DNA of 64,000 nucleotides, from contig MU271153.1 of NCBI GenBank assembly GCA_021432605.1, forward strand, positions 496,001-560,000, in the 5' to 3' direction. Shown here piece by piece: positions 24,257-35,474 of the stretch. The DNA comes from Coniochaeta sp. PMI_546. Taxonomy: Eukaryota > Ascomycota > Sordariomycetes > Coniochaetales > Coniochaetaceae. The notes beneath the pieces were generated by a model. It made no database searches and had not been told where the DNA came from. It saw nothing but the letters and a program-made list of their open reading frames with translations. How positions within the stretch are numbered: the first letter of the stretch is position 1; each line of letters begins with the position of its first letter. Made by a program: the position numbers and the translations under genes.

Positions 24257-24773
24257 ATGTCCTCTCTCTTTTGCTGTGACGCGGTCAAACCATATCGTCC
24301 CCAATATCTGTCACATCAATCGAAGTTTACCTCCTTCATGGAATGGGCCTCCTATCCTAGGGAGGCTTCTCCGCGCAGCGCCGAGGCTGGACAGGCTAAC
24401 CTGGCAAAGCTCAATTCGCCCTTTGCCGTGCAGCTTGTTCGACAGGTCAACTACGGCCCACTCGAGTCTAAGAGATACTTCGTCCCACTTGAAGGTGGAG
24501 AGAATGAGTTTCGCGAGGTTGTCGAAGATGACTTGATCAAGGCTAATTTCCAAAAGCTCAATTCGTGAGTCTGTTGTCTGCATATCCTTACGACGCTTCT
24601 TCAAAAACATCTCGGTTGACAGTATATTTGATAGATACAAGAACTACAAGTGCGAAGTCGACAACAAGTTCTTCGAAGTGAACATCTATCAGAAGGATCC
24701 AGTCAACAAGCATCACTGGCGAGCCAATATTGCTCGCCCGTCCGGCTCGATCGATCTTCCCAAGACAAATTAG
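24257..24773 (+). CDS. Small orphan protein, 148 residues
   Basis: Two exons (24257-24564, 24635-24773) joined by a GTGAGT...GATAG intron of 70 bp keep the frame and end at TAG. The protein begins MSSLFCCDAVKPYRP and ends GSIDLPKTN. It has charged, soluble composition (EGGENEFREVVEDDLIKANF, then KCEVDNKFFEVNIYQKD), with no signal peptide, membrane segment or motif I recognise. A TATA-like box (gtatatat at about 24120) lies some 135 bp upstream, and a pyrimidine-rich stretch precedes the start. The function is unknown. The clean frame and splice sites argue that it is real. Confidence 0.65.
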
Positions 24774-25610
24774 TTGATCACTCAGGTCTACGAGATGTGA
24801 CTGAGAGATCAGTGGACCCGGGCACACGGTGAGACTGCTTCTTCAAGCAATAACGTTACTACGCAGTCTCACACCTGTCGATATCGACTATTTATGTTTG
24901 TTCACTGTTTTAGTTTTCTTTTGTAGAAGTATACTTTATGTTAGTTGTCAGATCACGAGTTCACGACTTCTCAGCTCACAAAATGGCTGGCTGCGAAACA
25001 TGCCTCATGTGACATCGTCACCTTTTTTTTTTTTAATGCAGCAGGTCAAGATCGCCCTAAGTTTGACCATCACAGTACTACTAAAGGTAGAACACTGCTC
25101 TGGGCTGGAGAAATGTGTCGTCGAAATCGCATCCCTTCAGGGCGTGAGCTCTGAAAGTCACGCGCATCTCGCGCCGCTTCCCTATGAGCCGAAGACATAT
25201 TTTCCGGATAATAGTTCCTGCCCTCGACCAAAGGGATATGAAAGGGACTAACATAACAATGGGAAGTAATCACACAAGAAGCAGAATCTCAGAACGACTG
25301 GCGCAGTTTGGACCTATCGCACACCATCCCTTGATGAGAAGTCATGGTGAGTGAGAAAGTGCAGTGGCACAATAAAACCTCGCCATTCAGTGGCTTCAAT
25401 ACCAAAGAATTAGCCTACAAGTCAACTGCGGACTTGATTGGCTGTGCTGTAGCTACATTGCGGAGTTGTTAGTGACATGCGCATTACATCATTACTCCGG
25501 ACCTACCATATGTAGGAGCTCTCAACACCCATCATATCTCTGACAACCCCGACATCAAACTTCCAAACTACCAAGACAAAAGCTACAGCAGCTAACAGCG
25601 ATCTTCCGCA
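24774..25610. other. Intergenic, promoter side of MBL-fold gene
   Basis: Holds a poly-T run at about 25024-25036. No gene seen; short frames overlap on both strands without features. Confidence 0.45.
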
Positions 25611-26654
25611 ATGGAGTCCAAACTAGTCGGCCATCTCTATCTGGATCCAACCCAGCGCAAGCCCCTCCTCAAGTCTCAAGCAACCGCCTCCTCACAAGCA
25701 GCCTCCATCCCAATCGGCAAGAAACTCACCCACCCCTCCGGCACCGCCCCGGGCAACGAAGACGCTAGCATCACCTTCATCGGAAACGCCACTACACTCC
25801 TAGAATGGAACGGCATCCGCATCCTGACGGACCCCAACTTCCTGCACGCGGGCGACCACGTCCACCTGGGACCCGGCGTCACGGCCAAGCGTCTCAAGGA
25901 CCCGCATGTCGATCTCCACGAGCTGCCGCCGCTGGACTGCATCTTGCTGTCGCACTACCACGAAGATCATTTTGACAAGTTGGTCGAGAACAGCCTGAAC
26001 CGGGACTTTGATATCATCAGCACGCCGCATGCGAAGGAGAACCTTGCAGGTAAAGAGGAGCCCTTTGGGGCCGTGCATGACCTGGACTTCTTCCAGAGTC
26101 TGGTGCTGCATGTTGGAGGGGGCGAGAAGTCGAAGGACCGCGAGCCGGTGGTCAAGGTCACTGCTACGCCAGGGAAGCACGTCCCGCCGGGCCTTCTGGC
26201 CAAGGCAAATGATATCCTGGGCGCTGTGCCGCCGACGAACGGCTGGATATTGGAGCTGGGGTATGCCAAGGGCGGCGCGCGGGAGCAGTCCGGGGAGGTC
26301 GAGACGGGGTATCGGATCTATATCTCGGGCGACACGCTGATGGTGAACGAGCTGAAGGAGATTCCGAAGCGCCTGAAGGATGAGAGGATCGATCTCATGC
26401 TTGTGCATCTCGGGGGCACGACGATTCCGGGCCCGTCGCTGCCGATGTTGATGGTTACCATGGATGCGAGGCAGGGCCTGCAGCTGATGCAGCTGATGAA
26501 TCCGGATGTGACGATTCCGATTCACTTTGACGACTATGATGTCATGTTGTCGTCGTTGGACGATTTCAAGGCCGAGGTTGGGCAGAGTGATTTCTCGAAG
26601 AGGGTTGTTTATCTTGATCGGGGCGAGCAGTATGAGTTCAAGGTTAGGGAATGA
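25611..26654 (+). CDS. MBL-fold (metallo-beta-lactamase-like) hydrolase
   Basis: Single-exon gene for 347 residues. The metal-binding motif is LLSHYHEDHFD near residue 120, giving the HxHxDH pattern. Later ligands are in LYISGDTLM-like sequence (here YISGDTLMVNEL, an Asp ligand) and in IPIHFDDYD (a final His). The strand ASITFIGNATTLLEWNGIRILTDP before the motif resembles UlaG/YtnP-type zinc hydrolases. The reaction is probably hydrolysis of a lactone, phosphodiester or thioester; the substrate is not predictable. The GC-rich codon use matches the neighbouring genes. It lies 0.5 kb from the 3' end of the convergent LaeA-like methyltransferase gene, which might indicate a shared pathway, but convergent order is weak evidence. 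Confidence 0.92.
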   Translation: MESKLVGHLYLDPTQRKPLLKSQATASSQAASIPIGKKLTHPSGTAPGNEDASITFIGNATTLLEWNGIRILTDPNFLHAGDHVHLGPGVTAKRLKDPHVDLHELPPLDCILLSHYHEDHFDKLVENSLNRDFDIISTPHAKENLAGKEEPFGAVHDLDFFQSLVLHVGGGEKSKDREPVVKVTATPGKHVPPGLLAKANDILGAVPPTNGWILELGYAKGGAREQSGEVETGYRIYISGDTLMVNELKEIPKRLKDERIDLMLVHLGGTTIPGPSLPMLMVTMDARQGLQLMQLMNPDVTIPIHFDDYDVMLSSLDDFKAEVGQSDFSKRVVYLDRGEQYEFKVRE

Positions 26655-27173
26655 GTTCTTACAAGATGACAGCAGGCTGGGACCGCACTTCATGTTATGA
26701 TGTGCGATTGGTAGGATGGTCACTAAAGGTAGAACCGCCATCAGCAGATACGAAGAATAAAAAGTTCAGCCTTTGATATGCTGCAAAGTACGGAGCCTCT
26801 ATTGCATCTCATCAGCCTTCATGTAGCAGTCTGCGTCTGCGGATGATCACTTGCTTCTTCGATCGTGTCATAGAAATCTCCGTGAAGAGAGACTGTCTGC
26901 GAACCGTATAATGTCGATGAACTCAACGGTCAGGTGCTGTCTGCAAGTGATGTCTCGACTATGTACCTAATTAGAGGCATTCACGGCCTTGCCTGATCTG
27001 AGACAAATTCTGCATGCGCGGACCTCAACCGATACCAAGCGCAAACCGAACCTCAGGTACCTTGGTTCATATAGCGAAATGCCTATGAAGTGGAGGGTAC
27101 ATTTAGACTTCAGCAAGCAACAGCGCGCTAATTGATTTTCAATTTGACTTTAAATGGAAGCTACATGCTGACA
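26655..27173. other. Intergenic between convergent genes
   Basis: 3' flanks of the MBL-fold hydrolase and the methyltransferase. No gene seen. Confidence 0.5.
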
Positions 27174-28783
27174 TTATGATGTCGGAGGTTTCCGGCCGTA
27201 AACCACGTGACTGCAAGGTCATGTCGGTCAGCGTCGCAGTCCCCCGGAAGACTCGGGAAAAGAGATGAGAGGGGAGATGAAAACTACTCACAAGTCAAAC
27301 TGCGCATGGATGCTCATGTTCTTCAGCTCCTTGCGGACCTTGCTCGTCAGGACGAGCACCTCCTCCTGCTGCCACCCCAGAACGTCGCAGAACAGCCTCA
27401 GGGAGAAGCCCTCGAGCCCCTGCAGCACCTGGGTGAGGTTGTACATGCCGATCTCCTTCAGCTTGGGGTCCCTCGGCCACGGACCGACCGGAAACCGGAA
27501 CTTTTGATGGACGACGTCCTGGAAGCCGGCGTTCTTGACCCACTTCTCAAGCGAGGCGCCCGGGCACGGATCGCGGCCGATCTTGCGCGCGGCTTCGAGG
27601 AGGGTGTTGATCCACTTCATTGTGTCGTGTTCTTCGGTTAGGGAGCCGTCTTCGGAGTAGTACTGGAGGTCGAAATCCTGGAACTCGGCCCAGCCGCCTG
27701 GCGCTAGGTTACTGTGGTAATGCCTGTTAGTTGGGTCCATCGCAGCAGAGATGGTCGATGACAGACTCGTATATGCTTCCGACGAGCTTTGGCCAGTCCT
27801 TGATACAGGCGGCCATGTAGCGGCAAAAGATGTAGTCGAATGGAATGTTATGTAGCCATGGACTTTCCACGTCGTCGATCTCAAACTTCACGTTTGGCGG
27901 GACCCTAACAAGACATGTCAGGTCAGAAAACTCCATGTGATCTGGCTACCTAGCGGAAAGGGCCGTACCAGTTGGGTTGGACAGCACTCAAGTCGTTTGC
28001 CAAGACCTGCCATACAGTTAATACCCTGAAAAGCAAACCTGACATTCGGAAGTCGGATGGCATGCCTCGGCATTTGGGAATTCGTCTCCCATACACATTG
28101 CCCCTGTCAGAAAGTTAGAGATCGCTCGCAACTATGAGAGTAAGATGTCGCTGAGGGTGCGTACAGATGCCGGTACCGGTGCCGATGTCGAGAATGCGAT
28201 GCAGCTTCTCCCCCTCGATAGGCGCAAGGAACAGCTTATCGCCGATACCCTTGGTCATGAGGGCATGTGTCAAGTCAAGACGGTCTAACTCGGGCTTCGC
28301 AGATAGTTAACATGTTGTCCAATAATGACTTCCAGGAGCGGTGATAGGCAGACCTCATCATTGGGCAGGCAGTATACTGTAGCTTGAGTAAGTATGCTAT
28401 GTAATGGACGGTGTGGTGGCGCGGAAATAGGGGTGTCTACGAACCACCAGACCGAAAGGCATGATAACGACGGCCATGTTCGACAGGGTAATTGACCACA
28501 CTTGACGTTAGAGACGTGGTGAAGGCCGAACTTTTTAACATCAACGGTCGTTAGCTAGTTCCAAGGTGTGGAGTGACTAGGAACGGCCCGTGTCGTACGT
28601 ACAGTTGTCCGTCGTCAAGAACCGAGTCAGTGTCGTCTTCCTGTCGCGCCGATCAGTGACCACTCGGTCAATCACCAGCAGGCTCTGGCCTAGTCTGGGC
28701 AGTAGACTCACAACAAAAGCTTCAGCTTCAATATGGGGGTCTTCGTGTGCCGCCTCCGGCTGAGCGCTGGACGTCTCTGTCAT
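27174..28783 (-). CDS. SAM-dependent methyltransferase, LaeA-like (Methyltransf_23)
   Basis: Ten exons by hand: 28783-28712, 28640-28603, 28530-28445, 28376-28354, 28294-28165, 28103-28066, 28006-27969, 27904-27767, 27711-27292, 27210-27174. They give 1020 bases, or 339 residues, with every phase matching. The conserved order of this family is clear: NYPVEHGRRYHAFRSG, then LPNDEPELDRLDLTHALM, then SAM motif I HRILDIGTGTGIWAM, then VKFEIDDVESPW and FDYIFCRYMAACI, NLAPGGWAEFQDFD, and the tail HVVYGRKPPTS. Enzymes of this type methylate metabolites, or like LaeA act as nuclear regulators of secondary metabolism. One intron (28065-28007) seems to use a GC donor. It is divergent from the P450 gene, 480 bp away, so the two are likely co-expressed. 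Confidence 0.9.
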
Positions 28784-29263
28784 AATTTCGTTGTTAAATG
28801 ACTTGTTGTAATTCACAAAAGACAGGATGTGAAAGGTGACAAAATGAGGGACTTTAGCTGGGATGGCTGCAGTCCATGGAAATTTGGAGACTCGGGGTAG
28901 TGTGGAGTCGTCCGATAGTCAGCTGCAGGATAGCGGGGTAGTGTGTACGTTAAGCCTTTTTAGTAGCTGACGAAGACAAGGGCATACCCGGACATGTGCG
29001 CCGTAACTCGCTATGGGCACAACATCCGGCTTCGAAGTGCACCGTAATGTAGCCTTTTCAAGGCCAGTAGCACCGGCCGCAACTGTCACAAATAGCTAAG
29101 GTACACTAGTTTCTGGTGCCCCCACACCTAGCCTACCTTCGTGCCCTTCAGCGGGGTTTGGGTGTATCCGCTGCCATGGTTGCCGGGCCGTGGTGGAAGC
29201 ATAAAGGGAAGCGTGCTGCTGGTGACACCGGGGTCCTCACCGTGCATCCGAGCACCTCGTGAA
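28784..29263. promoter_or_regulatory. Shared divergent promoter of methyltransferase and P450
   Basis: This 480-bp gap holds a 12-bp direct repeat, CGGGGTAGTGTG, at 28893-28904 and 28934-28945, 41 bases apart. Its CGG core could suit a Zn2Cys6 regulator. Function is inferred from position only. Confidence 0.4.
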
Positions 29264-30910
29264 ATGATGCCTGGCATGGACTTTGCATCCTATGTCACCG
29301 CCAAGAGTGCGGTCACGGCCATCATCATCGCGCTGCTGACGCGGGTAGTCTGGAAGGTCAGTTCATCTTATCATCGTCAACTGGTACCTTGGCGATCGAT
29401 ACTGACGTGATCTGTAATGCACTTCGTAGATCACTTCTAACGTGCTGTTCTCGCCAATTCCATCGTCCGTTCCCGGACCGTTCATCGCCAGATTGACCAA
29501 GAAATGGATCCTCATCGTCGACCTCTCTGGTTCGCGCGCCCGTACGGTGCACGAGCTACACAAGAAGTATGGGCCAGTCGTGCGCTTGGCGCCTAACGAG
29601 CTCTCTTTTGCCTCGCTTCAGGCTGTAAAGCCTGTCTATGGGCCAGGCACCACCTGCATCAAGTCATCCGCCTACGACAACTTCGGCCGTCTAGGCATGT
29701 TCCAGATGCAGGACCCTGCGCAACACAGGGAGCGCCAGAAGCGCGTCGCACACATCTTTGCGCCGAGCTCGCTGCAACAGATGGAACCGCTGATACAGGG
29801 GGTCGTTGATAGGCTGATTGATGTTATCGGGCAGGACCTAGGGAAGCAGGTCGATGCGTTGCACTGGTGTCGCATGACGGCACTCGACATATCGGGCGAA
29901 GTCCTGATGGGCAAGTCTTTCGGCGCTTTCGACGCAGACGGAGCGGCGCCCACATACGTCCATCACCTCGATAATGCGTACCTTGTGTGGTCCTTGTTCG
30001 GCCTCGCGCCGCTGCTTTGCAGAGCCCTCGAGCGGCTGCCGGTCAAGTCTCTGCAAGACTTCTTCGCCGCGGGTGATTACGTGTACCAATACGGCGACGA
30101 TGCTTTGAAAGAGTACCTGAAGCTTTATGGCCGCTCGTCGAAGCGGCGGTCACTGCTGACTAAGATCATCCAAGGAGATCCGTCAACCGGCACAGAACCT
30201 CTTAGCGACCCGGAGATCAGCGTTGAGGTCTCCAACCTCGTCTTCGCGGCCACTGACACCACCGGCAACACCATGACGTATGCGCTCTATCGCCTGTGCT
30301 GTCATCCCGAGTGGCAGGACAAGCTGCGAGCAGAGATCCGGGCCTCAGGCGCGAAGGCAACTAACTTTTCCTTTCAGTCGTTGCAAAGCCTGCCAATCCT
30401 GAACGGCATCATGATGGAGACTCTTCGACTGCATCCTGCTGCTCCGAGTGCGCTGCCTCGTATCACGACCGGCCGAGGGTGCGACATTGGTGGGACATGG
30501 GTTCCTGGGAAGGTAGGCCTCTTGCGCTTACTGCATGAAGCATATCTCAATTGCTGACATCCCTCTGCTAGACACTTGTCTCGCTGCAAGCTTTCACGAC
30601 CCAGCGGGACCCAAAGTACTTCCACGACCCTGACAGCTTCAATCCAAACAGGTGGATTACGAAAAGTGGCGAGATCAACCCTGGAACCCCAGACATGCGC
30701 GAGATGATGCTTGTTTGGGGCAAGGGCACTCGCATCTGCCTGGGGCAGCACATGGCGATGATGGAAATCAAGATACTCTTGGCAAGGATGATTGACCGCT
30801 TCAAGGTCGACATGGTGCCGCAGACAAATGATGAGATGGAGATGACAGACCACTTCACGCTCATCCCTAAGGGTCAGAGATGCACGTTGGTCTTCAGCAA
30901 TGCCGGTTAG
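29264..30910 (+). CDS. Cytochrome P450 monooxygenase
   Basis: ER-anchored haem monooxygenase of about 504 residues in three exons (29264-29356, 29430-30512, 30572-30910). The first exon encodes a membrane anchor (SAVTAIIIALLTRVVW). Motifs: I-helix FAATDTTGNT (Ala where many have Gly), K-helix ETLR in MMETLRLHP, FNPNRW for the PERF region, and the haem loop WGKGTRICLG with Cys near residue 448. Trp replaces the usual Phe at the start of this loop. The closest broad type is the fungal benzoate-hydroxylase-like group, but the substrate is unknown. ATG codons at 29264, 29267 and 29276 are all in frame; I take the first. It is divergent from the LaeA-like methyltransferase. Confidence 0.94.
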
Positions 30911-32071
30911 GAGGACAGAGGGGCCTGTGTCATTGTACACCTCAACGACCAGACTGTGGGGGTTTTGTGGAGAAAATTGTCACTGCAAGCACAGACCAGC
31001 ATGCCCAAGTGAAGTCCCCCAATGGATAAATTGATCACACTGTCCCAACCAACCTTCGCTGATGCCCCTGCCACTGCGGGAGCTGTCCAATGACATGCTG
31101 CCCGAAGGTCAAAGGAGGGTCACCTGAAAACTTGCGGAGGTCTGGGCGCTCTAAATTGCACAACGGGAAGCCACAACAGCGAGTTCCTTCCTTCAAAACA
31201 ACATCGAAGCCATCCACCTCCACAAGAGCAAGCGTGTGATAATCTTGACGATAAACCTCTTCAAGAAGTACCTCTTACTGTCCTAACCATAAGATTACTC
31301 CTCTGGGGTCTACCTTACCGAGTCGCGACAGTAACTACGGAAGAGATCTCACAGCTCCGTGACCGAGAACCGACAAGATTTAGATTTGAACATGAGAAGA
31401 TCATCAGTGCAAACTGCATGCTTAATGTAGAGGGCCCCAAAAACCTCCATTAACGGATCGCGTACAGCATACCAAGTGGACAGCCGAGTTTCGGGCACAA
31501 CTGGCTGTACGGTTGAAAGCTGCATATCAAACCGTTGCAGTCTCGGAGACGTTGCGGCAAGCGTGATGCAACCCCTGTCCGGATCTCAGCCGAGCCGCAA
31601 CGAAACGTGGTCACAGATCTCGACGTCACTTGAGCGGCTTGACCTGCCATGAGTGGCACGAAATCGCTGCTCGAAGTTGTCACGGCGTTAATGATCGGCA
31701 AAAGATTGGATGGGGAGATGTTTTGTCCAAAAGTAGGCGGGGCCTCCTGCCTGTCTTGGACTCCCATTCCTGTCGTCTGAAGTCCCGACCGCTAAGGTAT
31801 GATGTTCACTACACGAGATGAGTTGCAATGCCGTCTAGTCTTGCCATTCTCTTGTCCTGTTTCCCTGGTTCAGGTCCGCAAATCTTGAGGTTCATCTAAG
31901 TACATAAGTCTCGAAGGCCTCTGCCCCGTATTCGTGCCCATTTCTAGTCGCTACGCACTCTTTTCTACTTTCTTCAGAGTTGATCTCAAAGTTCTGTGAA
32001 CTATTCCATTCTTTTCCCTGTACAAATTTCCCACACCGCAAGCCGGCTTTTACCTCCACCAACCAAGAAAA
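30911..32071. other. Intergenic, no gene recognised
   Basis: About 1.1 kb. A minus-strand frame at 31450-31767 has some protein-like composition but no motif and no splice context. The last 100 bases are pyrimidine-rich 5' flank of the secreted-protein gene. Confidence 0.4.
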
Positions 32072-32461
32072 ATGTATACCAAGACGCTCCTCCTCGCCCT
32101 CTTCGCGGCCGCCACCGTCTCCGCAGCCGCGGTCGACACCAGGCAAGCCAAGGGCGCCGCGGCAGCGGCCGCAGCTGACTTCGGTCAGTGTTCGCCGGCC
32201 ATGGACTTCAAGTTGGGACGGCCCGGCCGCAAGGCCGACGAAGGCACGTTCCTGCCCACCGACCCGCTGGTGGCCAAGGGCCAGCAGGACGCTCTGAACC
32301 CCAACATTATCACCAAGCGCATCTGCGACCAGCTCACCAACGTTTGTGACGCGAACGACGCCGCCAAGGCGCTGTGCGCGACTGCACAGGCTGCGGTTTC
32401 CGCAGCTGGCACGAGGGATGCCACTACGGCTGATCTGTTCAACAAGGCACTGGGTATCTAG
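32072..32461 (+). CDS. Small secreted Ala-rich protein, 129 residues
   Basis: Single exon. The N-terminus MYTKTLLLALFAAATVSAA is a textbook signal peptide with a likely cut near AAA-VDT. The mature part is about 110 residues and has four Cys (FGQCSP, RICDQLTNVCDAN, KALCATA), enough for two disulfides. An Ala-rich segment (GAAAAAAADFG) follows a possible TRQ or KR-type processing region. I do not recognise a family. Size, secretion and paired Cys are those of a fungal small secreted protein, possibly an effector or surface protein (inference). The codons are GC-rich in the third position, as expected for a well-expressed gene. The A at -3 before the ATG (aaaaATG) is favourable. Confidence 0.8.
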   Translation: MYTKTLLLALFAAATVSAAAVDTRQAKGAAAAAAADFGQCSPAMDFKLGRPGRKADEGTFLPTDPLVAKGQQDALNPNIITKRICDQLTNVCDANDAAKALCATAQAAVSAAGTRDATTADLFNKALGI

Positions 32462-33494
32462 TTGGACTCCGTGGGGATGGTCGTTGGAGGGAGCAAGAGT
32501 TCACTAAGCGGACTGGATGCGTGGTTTGGTCAGCGTCTCTGCAGTAGATCTAGGGAAGGATTATGGGTTGATGCCGTCGAGATACCTACAGATTATGTGT
32601 GTACTACGGCACAGTACTATACTGTACGGCACAAGACTATCGAAAGAGTGTCTCTAATCGCATTGTGCCTCACTCTACCAGTCTGTGAACTTCAGGCTAT
32701 CATGCGTGGAAGAGCGTCAATTGCAATTAACTAATACCAGTTCTTTGAAAATCTATCAATCCTGCTATGTGATTACGCTTGTCAGCGTAAGATCTCGGCG
32801 CATAGCATTTATGCAGGCGGCTCTCTCACGATGGGAACTCTTGGCATACATATCTATGTATAAGCTTTTGAGAGATTGATTTTGCACAATTACGACTAGA
32901 CTACGAAAAGACCAGGCACAAAACGAACAGACAACTAGAAGATCTTATGATTGAAGTAGGCAACTAGAATCCTTGATCATCACACGCCGGGAGGCTGACC
33001 CCCTGGGTTTGTCCAGGTTCATCGGTAGAATAAGAAGCTCTTTCACGGATGTATAACGACTGCGTTTGGCCTGGCAATGTCTTGTTGTACTACGCGTCAC
33101 ACTACCACCTTGCGGACCGTCCCTTAATAGATTAGACTCAATGATCGCAGAAGCGCCACTCGTCTGCCTCTTCGCTGTTCTCTCCGGACGCTTAATCCCT
33201 CGGCGGCAGTTTCAGGAGGGGTAAAAGACAATTCGTACCCGATTGTCGCGAGACATCCCCGCCGATACCCGCCAGACTAGTACAACTCTAACGACGGTTG
33301 GTGCTCATGGTGTCAAAATGAGGGGAAGCAGTGGTGATACACGGCCGGAAGGAAGGTGCGCCATGTGAGGAGAACTCGGGACATTGCATTGCTCCAGGTC
33401 CCAACTTCGTGTCTACTTCTCCTACTCTTCCATATATGAGGTGTCTCCATCGTCACTTGACCTTTTCCCCGTTCAAAGCTCCAAGGTCTCCAAC
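32462..33494. other. Intergenic, no gene seen
   Basis: About 1 kb with only short frames. The 3' part is the promoter of the flavin monooxygenase. Confidence 0.45.
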
Positions 33495-35474
33495 ATGGGC
33501 AGTCTTCCGGCCACGACCGACATCTCCAGCCAGAGAGTTGAACCTGGCTCGGTCAACCTCCCTATCGCACCATGGCCCAGCACCGTCACGGATAAGTCTG
33601 TCAACGCCGTGAAGCTGGCCGCAGATATAATTGGCTCCTTCAATTCCGCAATCACGAAGCAGGAATTCGACACGGTTGCGGACCTTTTCCTTGAAGACGG
33701 TTACTGGAGGGACCATCTCGCTCTATCTTGGGATTTCCGCACTTTCAAAGGGCGACAAGCGATAGCTTCACGGCTTCGAGAGGGCTGCAGCATTTTGCAT
33801 GTTGCCGTTGATTCGACAAACGACTGGAAGACTCCGAAGCTGTACCCGGTCGATGGATTCGGCAAGGTACTGGGGATCCAGCTTTATACGACCATTACGA
33901 CCGAGGTCGGAACCGGTCGTGGCATTGTCTGGCTTGCGGAGAGTAACGGAGAGTGGAAGATCTGGACCTTCTACACCAGTCTGACCGCCCTCAATGGGCA
34001 CGAGGAGCCTCTTGGCCCTCGCCGAGCCAAGGGCGTCAACCACGGGGCTAACCCAGAAAGGAAGAACTGGGCGGACCGAAGGAAGGACGAGATTGAGTTT
34101 CGTGATAGCGACCCTGATGTTCTGATCATTGGTAGAATTCCCGGTATGTTCTTCTACGCTCGCCACAGACACTGATTCGTATCACAGGTGCTGGTCAAGC
34201 GGGTCTGACTGCTCATGCACGGCTCAAGATGCTCAACGTTCCGACCCTGATCATCGATCGCAACGACGAGGTGGGAGACAACTGGCGAAAGCGATACAAG
34301 CAGCTTGTCCTCCACGACCCAGTCTGGTTTGACCATCTGCGTACGTGTACATGATTATAACTCCGCTATTCTCTCGCGCTAACCCTTGAAAGCTTACCTA
34401 CCATTTCCCGACCACTGGCCTGTCTTCACCCCAAAAGACAAATTAGCCGAATGGTTCGACAGCTACGCCAAGATCCTCGAGCTCAACATCTGGACTAAGT
34501 CGCAGCCCGAGTCCGCCGTATGGGACGCCACCCAGAAGCGCTGGACCGTCACGGTAACCCGCACCACCGCCTCTGGCACCGAGACCCGCACCCTGCACCC
34601 GAAGCACATAATCCAAGCAACAGGTCACGCAGGCAAGAAGCACATGCCCTCCATCCAGGGCATGGACACCTTCAGAGGCTCCATCCTCTGCCACTCCTCC
34701 GAGTTCCCCGGCGCAAAGCCCGACAACAAGGGCAAGCGAGCCGTCGTCATCGGCGCCTGCAACTCCAGCCACGACATCTGCCAAGACTACTACGAGCAAG
34801 GCTACGACGTGACCATGGTCCAGCGCTCCACGACGTGCGTCGTGTCCAGCGAAGCCGCCACCGAGATCCTGCTGGGCACCACCTACGAGGAAGGCGGGCC
34901 CGCGACCGAGGACGCCGACATCTGGATGTGGGGACACCCTGCCGAGACGCTCAAGGCCCTGCATGTAGACCTGTGTACGAAGCAGCAGGCCAAAGACGCC
35001 AAGCTGCTGGCGGGGCTGGAGAAGGTTGGTTTCAAGCTCGACAAGGGCCCCAGCGACTGCGGGCTGTTCTTCAAGTACCTCCAGCGTGGAGGGGGGTACT
35101 ACTTTGACGTCGGGGCGTCGCAGCTTATCATCGACGGCAAGATCAAGGTCAAGCATGCGGAGGTGGCCGAGATCTTGCCACAGGGTGTGAGATTCTCTGA
35201 TGGTAGTGAGCTAGAGGCTGACGAGATCGTCTTTGCTACTGGGTACGAGAACATGAAGACGCAGGCGCGGATTGTGTTTGGGGACGAGGTCGGAGATAAG
35301 GTGAATGACGTCTGGGGATTTGACGAGCATGGCGAGATCAGGAGCCTGTGGAGGAAGTCTGGCCATCCGGGCTTCTGGTTCCATGGAGGTAATCTGGCCA
35401 TGTGTCGGTATTTCTCGCGGCTGCTGGCGCTGCAGATCAAGGCTCAGCTTTTGGGATTGCCTGGGGCGGAGTGA
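33495..35474 (+). CDS. Flavin-containing monooxygenase with N-terminal SnoaL-like region
   Basis: Group B type flavoprotein monooxygenase (FMO/Baeyer-Villiger-like) of about 623 residues. Exons 33495-34131, 34188-34340 and 34393-35474 join in frame. Residues 30-150 (NSAITKQEFDTVADLFLED, then GRGIVWLAESNGEWKIWTFY) look like a SnoaL/NTF2-like domain, common in fungal members. The first splice rebuilds the FAD motif LIIGAGQAGL. The second NADPH Rossmann motif is VVIGACNSSHD, with Ala then Cys where GxGxxG is usual. The block FDHLPYLPFPDHWPVFTPKD and the ATG motif region IVFATGYENM are typical. It oxidises a carbonyl or heteroatom; substrate unknown. The start is the first in-frame ATG, since upstream sequence offers only TTG. 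Confidence 0.93.

Noticed and set aside
25800-26741. 313-codon minus-strand frame opposite the MBL-fold gene
   Set aside because: His/Arg/Gln-rich shadow of GC-rich codons; the plus strand carries the metal site and good motifs.
34443-35156. 237-codon minus-strand frame inside the flavin monooxygenase gene
   Set aside because: It is antisense shadow of a strong coding exon with no features of its own.
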